DNA from: an uncultured Clostridium sp.
GTDB taxonomy: Bacteria; Bacillota_A; Clostridia; TANB77; CAG-508
Assembly: GCA_947244675.1 (NCBI GenBank)
Contig: CAMXLV010000013.1
Coordinates: forward strand, 1-25,415
Reading direction: 5' to 3'
DNA: 25,415 nt
Below, in pieces: positions 8,836-14,014 of this stretch. Both the position numbers and the translations under genes were made by a program. Below the pieces are notes generated by a model. It ran no database searches, was not told the origin of the DNA, and worked only from the letters and a program-made list of their open reading frames with translations. How positions within the stretch are numbered: position 1 is the stretch's first letter; every line of letters starts with the position of its first letter.

Positions 8836-8864
8836 TTGAACATTGTAGAATTTAATATTATAAT
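8836..8864 (+). promoter_or_regulatory. Promoter of the CBM25/53-like gene
   Basis: TTGAAC (8836-8841), a 17-bp spacer and a perfect TATAAT (8859-8864), with an AAGGAGAG ribosome site before the ATG at 8901. Confidence 0.8.
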
Positions 8865-8900
8865 GTTGATAGCAAAAGACAAATAAGGAGAGAATTTAGA

Positions 8901-9377
8901 ATGGAATTAACAAAGAACATTTTTTTTAATACAGATAAATTAGTGGAAAATAGCAAGGTTAAAATATCTTATACAGGAAAACTTTTTCAAGAAGCTTCTG
9001 AAGAAGTTTCTATTCATTATGGTTTTGGATTAAATTGGGAAAATGTAAATGATATTGCTATGGAAAAAACAGATTTAGGTTTCCAAGCAGAAATAGAACT
9101 AGGAGAAGGAGAATCTTTTAATTTCTGTTTTAAGAATGAAAATGATATTTGGGATAATAATGAAGGTGAAAATTATATTTTCCCTTTAGAAAAAGTACAA
9201 AATGAATTATTAGTTTTAGAAGATGAGCCTGTTGCTTTAGGTTCTGCAAGAAAGCTTAGAAGATCTTATTTATGGAGTAAAAAGGTTCGTTTAGCTGTTT
9301 ATAAGTTAATCACTTATCTTCCAAAAATTATTTCTGGAAATTATAAAAGAAAATTAAATCACGAAGAAAATAATTAA
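8901..9377 (+). CDS. Single-domain starch-binding (CBM25/53-like) protein
   Basis: Residues about 20-100 match the shape of family 25/53 carbohydrate-binding modules: KISYTGKLF, then YGFGLNW, a central FNFCFKNENDIWDNNEGENY block and an aromatic pattern typical of starch or glycogen ligands. The remaining 58 residues are basic and helical (RKLRRSYLWSKKVRLAVYK) and are not part of the module. There is no signal peptide and no catalytic domain, so it likely acts inside the cell, perhaps binding a glycogen-like polymer; the ligand is inference. It is a single-gene unit with its own promoter, and its terminator is shared with the convergent reductase gene. Confidence 0.7.
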   Translation: MELTKNIFFNTDKLVENSKVKISYTGKLFQEASEEVSIHYGFGLNWENVNDIAMEKTDLGFQAEIELGEGESFNFCFKNENDIWDNNEGENYIFPLEKVQNELLVLEDEPVALGSARKLRRSYLWSKKVRLAVYKLITYLPKIISGNYKRKLNHEENN

Positions 9378-9401
9378 AACGACTTTTTTAAGTCGTTTTT
9401 T
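9376..9401. terminator. Bidirectional terminator, CBM gene / FabG-like gene
   Basis: AAAACGACTT (9376-9385) pairs with AAGTCGTTTT (9390-9399), with A- and T-rich flanks on both sides. Confidence 0.85.
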
Positions 9402-9456
9402 ATTATATAGGCAAAATACATTTTCCTTTTGTTCTGCTTCTTGCCATTTATTCCTT

Positions 9457-10186
9457 TTAGCAAGCCCATCCGCCCATTTATGGAAATAATTTGTCCTGTT
9501 GTATAATTATCTTCAATTAACCATTGCACACATTTTGCTATGTCTGTGGTTGATCCTAATTTTTCTAATGGAATTTCTTCTTTTATTTGATCTATTTCTT
9601 TCTTGGTTAAATGTTCATTCATTTCGGTTTGTATGATTCCTGGTGCAATTGCATTTACTCTAATATTGGATGGACCTAATTCTTTGGCTAATGCTTTAGT
9701 CATTCCATTGATTCCTGCCTTGGATACAGAGTATAGAACTTCTAAAGAGGCACCTACTACTCCCCATATAGATGATAAATTAATAATACATCCTTGTTTT
9801 TCTTGTAACATAATTGGAATAGTTTCTTGCGTCATAACAAAGACAGAATATAAATTGGTGTTTATGATTTTGTTCCAATCTTCATCTGTTTCGTCTGTAA
9901 ATAGCTTGTATTCACTAATTCCTGCATTGTTGATTAAAATATCTATTTTGTGATATTTTTCTTGGACATAGTCTACTATTTTTTTTGCTCCTTGTCTTGT
10001 ACTTATATCTGCTTTGATTAAATCTATTATGATGTTTTCTTTTTTTAATTCTTCTTGTAATTGGATGGCTTGTGTTTCAGATTGGTTATATCCTGCTATT
10101 ATTTTTATCCCGCTTCTGGCTAATTGTTTCGCTATTTCTCTTCCAATTCCTCTGGATGCTCCTGTGATAATGGCTACTTTTTGCAT
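9457..10186 (-). CDS. FabG-like short-chain dehydrogenase/reductase, +1 shift near the C-terminus
   Basis: This is an NAD(P)-dependent SDR, closest in layout to 3-oxoacyl-ACP reductase. Visible motifs: TGASRGIG (residues 8-15, nucleotide binding), NNAG (86-89), catalytic Ser at 138/139, Tyr152 and Lys156 in YSVSK, and NAIAPGIIQTEM. Read straight through, the protein is 270 residues with an unrelated basic tail ending inside the terminator stem. If the C of the CGG codon at 9472 is skipped, the end becomes SINGGWAC then TAA at 9457. That matches the NGGW ending usual for FabG and gives 242 residues, the normal length. An AGGGGG ribosome site precedes the ATG. No other fatty-acid synthesis genes adjoin it, so the substrate is unknown. 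Confidence 0.82.
9469..9472 (-). other. Putative +1 recoding site CGG-A (site 2)
   Basis: On the minus strand the zero frame is AAT GGG CGG ATG GGC. Skipping the C gives AAT GGG GGA TGG GCT TGC TAA, i.e. N-G-G-W-A-C-stop, the expected FabG terminus. Confidence 0.65.
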
Positions 10187-10429
10187 TTTTTTCCCCCTCT
10201 TCTTGGTTTTATTATACTGTTCATTTCTTCGATTTTATTATAGGATCATGATTGAAATATTTTTTTCTTTTAGACTATTGACATTCCCTATTTTTGTTCA
10301 CCTACAAAAACTTTTTCAAAATTTTCTGTAGCATATATTTTTTTGTATCGATAAAATCTTTTGTTTTTTCTATAAGAAAAAAATAAAAGCCAATAATTAA
10401 GAGCTTTCTCAAAACTATCGACCTTTTTG
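10187..10429. other. Intergenic region upstream of the FabG-like gene
   Basis: AT-rich, with TATAAT-like boxes on the minus strand (for example within 10210-10250) but no matching -35 that I trust. A 12-nt sequence TCTCAAAACTAT at 10407-10418 recurs inverted at 10554-10565, flanking the tRNA-Thr fragment. Confidence 0.4.
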
Positions 10430-10474
10430 TGGAGCCACTTCTCAGATTCGAACTGAGGACCCCCGCATTACAAG
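10430..10474 (-). repeat. Duplicated 3' half of tRNA-Thr (candidate att site)
   Basis: These 45 nt match 13110-13154, the 3' half of tRNA-Thr from CCA to the anticodon loop, with two differences (10442 and 10456). The two changed bases face each other in the T stem, turning CCCAG/CTGGG into CTCAG/CTGAG, so pairing is kept. Beyond 10474 the tRNA 5' half is absent or unrecognisable. The match stops in the anticodon loop, a common crossover point for tyrosine integrases. A fully decayed second tRNA-Thr is the alternative. Confidence 0.65.
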
Positions 10475-10860
10475 AGATGTGGCTCTGTATCTCGCCTTCG
10501 TTTTCTTAATCATTTATACTTACTGATTATACACGATTTTTCTTGATGTTTCAATAGTTTTGAGAGCTAAAACAAAAATTTATTATAAATTAAAATAAAT
10601 TAGAAAAAATTATTTAGGATTATTTTAAGTTATGTTTTTGGGTAATAAATGGGGACTAATTTCACTATTCCCCATTTATTTTTTATATTAATTTTAGGCT
10701 TTTATGTATTTTATGTTACCAATGCTAATGTTAGTCTTTTATAGTACGAAAAAGAAAACGAAGCTGAAAAGAATCCTATGAAAAAGTCTAAAATAAACTG
10801 GGAAACTTTTTAAATGTATGGTATAATTGTCTTGACTAAATATAGAAAAGGTGATTTTTT
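10475..10860. other. Gene-free region at the left of the putative element
   Basis: It holds the end of the tRNA-like stretch (GGCTCTG, 10481-10487), an inverted copy of TCTCAAAACTAT at 10554-10565, the terminator-like hairpin at 10644-10686, and an extended -10 promoter (TG-G-TATAAT, TATAAT at 10822-10827) feeding the gene at 10861. No coding region is visible. Confidence 0.5.
10644..10686 (+). terminator. Terminator-like hairpin
   Basis: AATAAATGGGGA (10644-10655) pairs with TCCCCATTTATT (10669-10680), followed by a T tract. No intact gene ends just upstream, so it may be left over from a lost gene. The left arm and loop share GGGGACTAATTT with the repeats at 12998-13009. Confidence 0.6.
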
Positions 10861-11697
10861 ATGTATTTAAACTTTATTGAAATATTAAGCATTTTATTAT
10901 TGGTTTTAGGAAGCATATTATTAATAATTGGCAAATTTAAAAAAATAAAATGTATATCGATTATTGGTATTATATTTTTTGTAATGATTTTCATTATATG
11001 GTCAATGATTTTTATAGAAGGATTCTCTGAAAAAGCTCCGGACTTTAATGAAGAAAGCAATTATACCTTTCAAGAAGATGTTTCCAAAGATGATATAAAT
11101 AAACAACCACAAGATGCTACACAAGACCTATTAAATGGTGAATTTTACTTTACAGGACCAATATATAATATAGACGAAAATTACATTTATTTTTCTCATG
11201 ATAATACAGAACAATATTATATTGTCAAAAATGCTTTTTCTTACTTAAATGGAAGAACTACAAAAGATATGAATGTAGTAGATTTAAAAGTTGGTGATTA
11301 TTTACTTCATAATGAAGGAAAAATTATTATATACAGAAATATTTCAGGAGAGGAATTAAATCAAGAATTACTATACAATTTCACTTTAACAGAAGATAAA
11401 AGAATTATGTTTGCAAATTCAATAGAAATAAAAGATATAAATATTGTAAATGGTGATACAGCTCTTGTAAAAATAAAGTATGGTGATTTAATTGGAAATG
11501 ATTTAACAAGTGAAACTTTTGAGACCCTTATAGAATTTAATTCAAATACTAAATTTTACAGTAAAGGCGGTAATATAAATTCTATAAATGATTTGGAAAC
11601 TGCAAAATACAATATTAATTCCATTGTATTAGATAGAAATACAATTAATAAGAAGAATCCTGCAATTGTAACGATATTTGACAGTTCGGATACTTAA
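10861..11697 (+). CDS. Hypothetical membrane protein (278 aa)
   Basis: Two hydrophobic helices lie near residues 7-23 and 31-55 with a short basic loop (GKFKKIK) between them. A soluble domain of about 215 residues follows, acidic and rich in N, I and Y, with predicted beta strands (for example YIYFSHDNTEQYYIV, DLKVGDYLLHNEGKIIIY). I do not recognise the family. An AAAAGGTG ribosome site sits 7 nt before the ATG and an extended -10 promoter lies at 10822-10827. It is the first gene of a likely three-gene unit (gaps 27 and 33 nt). Confidence 0.75.
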   Translation: MYLNFIEILSILLLVLGSILLIIGKFKKIKCISIIGIIFFVMIFIIWSMIFIEGFSEKAPDFNEESNYTFQEDVSKDDINKQPQDATQDLLNGEFYFTGPIYNIDENYIYFSHDNTEQYYIVKNAFSYLNGRTTKDMNVVDLKVGDYLLHNEGKIIIYRNISGEELNQELLYNFTLTEDKRIMFANSIEIKDINIVNGDTALVKIKYGDLIGNDLTSETFETLIEFNSNTKFYSKGGNINSINDLETAKYNINSIVLDRNTINKKNPAIVTIFDSSDT

Positions 11698-11724
11698 ATT
11701 ATGTAATGATGGAGGAAATAAAAA

Positions 11725-11931
11725 ATGCAGTTAATATTATATCCATTAATTATCTTTTTAATTGTTTTTTTAATACAATTAGTTTTTATACTAAAAAAAG
11801 CAAAAAATAGTACAAATATAAAAATTGCTATAAAACTTTTAGTAGCGTTAATAATATCAGCAAGTATAGGAATTATATCATTTTATGGATTGGGATTTGC
11901 TGTTCTTACAAGTTTGCAAGAAGGTAGGTAA
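11725..11931 (+). CDS. Small hypothetical membrane protein (68 aa)
   Basis: Almost entirely hydrophobic: a helix at about 3-24, a basic linker (KKAKNSTNIKIAIK) and a second hydrophobic stretch at about 37-60. A GGAGG ribosome site precedes the ATG. It lies between two other membrane-protein genes and probably shares their transcript. No family recognised. Confidence 0.65.
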   Translation: MQLILYPLIIFLIVFLIQLVFILKKAKNSTNIKIAIKLLVALIISASIGIISFYGLGFAVLTSLQEGR

Positions 11932-11964
11932 AATCATTTATAAAAAAATTAAAGGAGATGCTAT

Positions 11965-12426
11965 ATGAACGAAGAAGAATGGGATAAAGATTATAAAAAA
12001 GTAAAAAAAACAAATAATATACTTTTTCTTGTGATAATGTTTTTTGCTATAATAGTATTTTTAGTAGTTTACTATATTATTACAGATCCGTTTTGGAATG
12101 GTAACTATTTCATAGTTGAGTTTGGAGAAAATACAAAGTTAAACCAAGAAGAATATAATAAAATTATACAAATTATGAACACAGAAGATAACATTGAAAT
12201 TACAAAAATAGCTTATGAAAGACCATTTAGACATGAAGGTGGTTATTATATTTTTTATAAAACAAATGATAGTAGCGAAGAACTTATTTTTCAAGATGTA
12301 ATAATGAATACAAATACAGATGAAAATTATTTACTGGTAAAGCATATATGTGATAAATATTATAAAAGATGGCAAAATCTGTGGAAGTCTATTGATATAG
12401 ATTATAGTAGAATAGTAAATTTATAG
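11965..12426 (+). CDS. Hypothetical single-pass membrane protein (153 aa)
   Basis: A charged N-terminus (about 18 residues) is followed by one helix at about 20-41 and a soluble domain of about 110 residues with aromatic-rich patches (GGYYIFYKTND, CDKYYKRWQNLW). The AAAGGAGATG ribosome site is strong. No family recognised. It is the last gene of the unit and ends before the terminator at 12473. Confidence 0.7.
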   Translation: MNEEEWDKDYKKVKKTNNILFLVIMFFAIIVFLVVYYIITDPFWNGNYFIVEFGENTKLNQEEYNKIIQIMNTEDNIEITKIAYERPFRHEGGYYIFYKTNDSSEELIFQDVIMNTNTDENYLLVKHICDKYYKRWQNLWKSIDIDYSRIVNL

Positions 12427-12472
12427 TTTGTTCTAAGAAAACAAATTAAAGATATATAAAAATTTCTAATAT

Positions 12473-12499
12473 AACACTTACTGATGTAGGTGTTTTTTA
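12473..12499 (+). terminator. Terminator of the three-gene membrane-protein unit
   Basis: AACACTTAC (12473-12481) pairs with GTAGGTGTT (12486-12494) around a TGAT loop and is followed by T residues. Confidence 0.8.
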
Positions 12500-12586
12500 A
12501 TTGGAAGTGATTTTTTGAAAGAATTAGCAATAAAAGAATTATTGCATAGTATGGTTATTTAATGAGAATTATTTTATAGTGTTCGC

Positions 12587-12615
12587 TTGATTTATGATAA
12601 AAAAGTAAGTATAAT
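12587..12615 (+). promoter_or_regulatory. Promoter of the toxin mRNA
   Basis: TTGATT (12587-12592), a 17-bp spacer and TATAAT (12610-12615). The mRNA would begin near 12622, just before the left inverted-repeat arm. Confidence 0.8.
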
Positions 12616-12624
12616 ACTTTAAGA

Positions 12625-12651
12625 AGATGAGAGAAGCAGAGTGTGGCGGTC
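12625..12651 (+). repeat. Left arm of long-range inverted repeat around the toxin gene
   Basis: It begins AGATGAGA and ends GTGGCGGTC. Both blocks recur in reverse complement at 12864-12890, separated by a non-matching 10-nt centre. In a transcript the 5' and 3' leaders could pair, and the two opposing RNAs would share nearly the same 5' end. Confidence 0.8.
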
Positions 12652-12682
12652 GCTATCCTACATAAGAGAGGAGGCGATACAT

Positions 12683-12835
12683 ATGTTATTTGACCAAGTT
12701 TATTTACTAGTTATATACATACTATTTATTGAACTTGCAATGGTAACTGTTGTCGCTATTGCCTTATTTGTGGCGCTTGTTGTTACAATAAGAAAATTAG
12801 ACAACAAAAAAAACACATCTCTGCCTGGCCGTTAG
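12683..12835 (+). CDS. Type I holin-like toxin (50 aa)
   Basis: The ATG at 12683 follows an AGGAGG-type ribosome site with normal spacing; the open frame extends further upstream to 12641, but that is leader. The 50-residue product has one long hydrophobic segment (about residues 7-36) and a basic tail (IRKLDNKKNTSLPGR). It resembles the short holin-like toxins (TxpA/BsrG/Fst type) that depolarise the membrane when made in excess. The stop codon lies inside a hairpin (12816-12840) that is also the terminator of an opposing RNA, which is the usual architecture of these loci. Family assignment rests on size, topology and architecture rather than a long motif. Confidence 0.75.
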   Translation: MLFDQVYLLVIYILFIELAMVTVVAIALFVALVVTIRKLDNKKNTSLPGR

Positions 12836-12840
12836 AGATG
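12806..12840 (-). terminator. Terminator of the antitoxin RNA
   Basis: CATCTCT (12816-12822) pairs with AGAGATG (12834-12840), and on the minus strand an eight-T tract (12806-12813) follows almost directly. Confidence 0.8.
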
Positions 12841-12894
12841 CATATTTAATATAAATTTTTAATGACCGCCACTTCTGTGGTATCTCATCTTTCT
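12807..12894 (-). ncRNA. Antisense antitoxin RNA of the type I system
   Basis: A minus-strand promoter at 12929-12901 would start an RNA near 12894 that ends at the hairpin with T tract near 12807, about 88 nt. It overlaps the last codons and 3' end of the toxin gene, like RatA opposite txpA. Its 5' end (AGATGAGA...GTGGCGGTC) nearly repeats the 5' end of the toxin mRNA. Confidence 0.7.
12864..12890 (-). repeat. Right arm of the inverted repeat around the toxin gene
   Basis: GACCGCCAC...TCTCATCT is complementary to the two end blocks of 12625-12651 (9 and 8 nt perfect). Confidence 0.8.
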
Positions 12895-12900
12895 ATAATT

Positions 12901-12929
12901 ATTATACGAAAAATAATCTAAAAAGTCAA
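12901..12929 (-). promoter_or_regulatory. Promoter of the antitoxin RNA
   Basis: On the minus strand TTGACT (12929-12924), a 17-bp spacer and TATAAT (12906-12901). It is closer to consensus than the toxin promoter, as expected for an excess antitoxin. Confidence 0.8.
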
Positions 12930-12975
12930 TATATTTGGCTTTCTTTTTTATTTTTATGTAATTATATTAAAAAGT

Positions 12976-13008
12976 GGGGACTATATGGGGACTAACTGGG
13001 GACTAATT
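12976..13008 (+). repeat. Three tandem 11-bp repeats GGGGACTANNT
   Basis: GGGGACTATAT, GGGGACTAACT and GGGGACTAATT follow each other without gaps, about 100 bp from the tRNA-Thr 3' end. Arm sites of tyrosine integrases are often short direct repeats of this size. The stretch also reads KSGDYMGTNWGLI then stop, which could be the last codons of a lost integrase. Confidence 0.6.
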
Positions 13009-13030
13009 TAAAAATGTCTCTCATTCGACA

Positions 13031-13059
13031 TAAAAAATATTGGTATTTTCATACCAATA
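13031..13059 (-). terminator. Terminator of the tRNA cluster
   Basis: TATTGGTAT and ATACCAATA pair around a 4-nt loop, with a T tract on the minus strand, about 50 nt after tRNA-Thr. Confidence 0.8.
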
Positions 13060-13109
13060 AAAAGTTTAAAAGCCAGCAATCAAGACTATTTCAAGACTAC
13101 TGACAATAT

Positions 13110-13186
13110 TGGAGCCACTTCCCAGATTCGAACTGGGGACCCCCGCATTACAAGTGCGGTGCTCTGGCCAACTGAGCTAAAGTGGC
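13110..13186 (-). tRNA. tRNA-Thr (anticodon TGT)
   Basis: A 77-nt cloverleaf. The acceptor GCCACTT pairs with AAGTGGC, the discriminator is T, and CCA is encoded. The anticodon loop is CTTGTAA and the T stem is CCCAG/CTGGG. It is the last gene of the Lys-Glu-Thr cluster, and its 3' half is duplicated at 10430-10474. Confidence 0.96.
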
Positions 13187-13202
13187 ATTTTATGTTGTTT
13201 TC

Positions 13203-13277
13203 TGGTGACCCGTACGGGAATCGAACCCATGTCTCCGCCGTGAAAGGGCGGTGTCTTAACCGCTTGACCAACGGGCC
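13203..13277 (-). tRNA. tRNA-Glu (anticodon TTC)
   Basis: A 75-nt cloverleaf. GGCCCGT pairs with ACGGGTC (one G-T pair), the anticodon loop is CTTTCAC, and CCA is encoded. Confidence 0.96.
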
Positions 13278-13318
13278 TTATGTATAGAGAACTAAATAGT
13301 TTTGTTATTTAGTTCTCT

Positions 13319-13394
13319 TGGTGAGCTATCCGCGACTCGAACGCGGGACAACTTGATTAAAAGTCAAGTGCTCTACCACCTGAGCTAATAGCCC
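13319..13394 (-). tRNA. tRNA-Lys (anticodon TTT)
   Basis: A 76-nt cloverleaf. GGGCTAT pairs with ATAGCTC (one G-T pair), the anticodon loop is CTTTTAA, and CCA is encoded. It is the first gene of the cluster. Confidence 0.96.
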
Positions 13395-13428
13395 ACATAA
13401 AATGCATTGTAAGTCACAACGCTTTTAT

Positions 13429-13457
13429 ATTTTATACTTTTTTTTAGGAATTGTCAA
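13429..13457 (-). promoter_or_regulatory. Promoter of the tRNA Lys-Glu-Thr cluster
   Basis: On the minus strand a perfect TTGACA (13457-13452), a 17-bp spacer and TAAAAT (13434-13429), about 35 nt before tRNA-Lys. Confidence 0.85.
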
Positions 13458-13543
13458 TACTTTATCGAAAATTTTTTGTATTTTTTTGTAGTTCTAAACT
13501 TTTTCTTTAAAAAATATATTTTAAATGTTTTTGTTTTCGCCTT

Positions 13544-13729
13544 TTAAGCATTTAATTTTTCTACTAATTCTTCTACATCAATTCCATGTACTTGGCAAGC
13601 TTCTTCGATTGTTTCCATTTGTGATGCTGGACATCCTAAACAATGCATTCCTATTTCTAATAGAATTTCTGCTTTTTCTGGTGCTTTTTCTAAAATTTCT
13701 CCTATTTTTGTATCTTTGTTAAATTGCAT
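13544..13729 (-). CDS. DUF1858 (hybrid-cluster-protein-associated) redox-disulfide protein
   Basis: The 61-residue protein reads KIGEILEKAPEKAEILLEIG, then MHCLGCPAS, which is the DUF1858 pattern with its CxxC pair (Cys30 and Cys33 region). Stand-alone members are thought to have a redox or metal-linked role and are common in anaerobes; a precise function is not established. Full length for the family. An AAAGGAGAAG ribosome site precedes the ATG. The promoter overlaps that of the divergent secretion operon. Confidence 0.9.
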   Translation of the reverse strand: MQFNKDTKIGEILEKAPEKAEILLEIGMHCLGCPASQMETIEEACQVHGIDVEELVEKLNA

Positions 13730-13763
13730 TTTTCTTCTCCTTTCTCATGTTTTTTATTATTTT

Positions 13764-13792
13764 AACATAAATTTTAGTAAAAGTATAGACAA
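13764..13792 (-). promoter_or_regulatory. Promoter of the DUF1858 gene, overlapping the divergent one
   Basis: On the minus strand TTGTCT (13792-13787), a 17-bp spacer and TATGTT (13769-13764). Its -35 box shares bases with the plus-strand -35 box at 13786-13791. Confidence 0.5.
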
Positions 13793-13814
13793 ATTAAAAA
13801 AAATGTTGTATCAT
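13786..13814 (+). promoter_or_regulatory. Promoter of the secretion-like operon
   Basis: TAGACA (13786-13791), a 17-bp spacer and TATCAT (13809-13814), followed by AAAGGTGG at 13829-13836. Confidence 0.6.
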
Positions 13815-13843
13815 AGTAAAAATTTAAGAAAGGTGGTGACAAT

Positions 13844-13987
13844 ATTTTAAATTTAATTGATCTATTTTTTCTTACTTTTATTATTTATCTTTTTATTACT
13901 TTATATTCACTTTATACTTTTTTTGATATTATATTTTTTCATAACAAACAGGGTTCCAAATTAAAAATTAAAAAAAATTCATATTAA
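13844..13987 (+). CDS. Small membrane protein with apparent ATT start (47 aa)
   Basis: From the ATT at 13844 the frame reads MLNLIDLFFLTFIIYLFI and on to KLKIKKNSY, stop at 13985. There is one long hydrophobic segment (about residues 4-32) and a basic tail. No ATG, GTG or TTG exists at the proper distance in this frame, yet an AAAGGTGG ribosome site lies 7 nt before the ATT. It is the first gene after the operon promoter and ends 27 nt before the next gene. It might be an accessory subunit of the secretion apparatus; no family recognised. Confidence 0.5.
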   Translation: MLNLIDLFFLTFIIYLFITLYSLYTFFDIIFFHNKQGSKLKIKKNSY

Positions 13988-14014
13988 ATTTCTATTTACT
14001 AAGGAGGTTTTATT

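Larger units (their letters stand above)
10430..13154. mobile_element. Probable relic of an element integrated at tRNA-Thr
   Basis: The segment is bounded by the tRNA-Thr 3'-half copy at 10430-10474 and the intact tRNA-Thr, as expected after site-specific insertion into a tRNA 3' end. It holds three unrecognised membrane-protein genes, a type I toxin-antitoxin locus, and 11-bp direct repeats beside the right end that resemble integrase arm sites. No integrase gene survives, so the element would be immobile. Confidence 0.4.

Noticed and set aside
12976..13008. CRISPR-like repeats
   Set aside because: The repeats are 11 bp in direct tandem with no spacers and no cas genes nearby.
13086..13271. 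A 61-codon minus-strand frame
   Set aside because: It runs through tRNA-Thr and tRNA-Glu; the tRNA cloverleaves explain the sequence.
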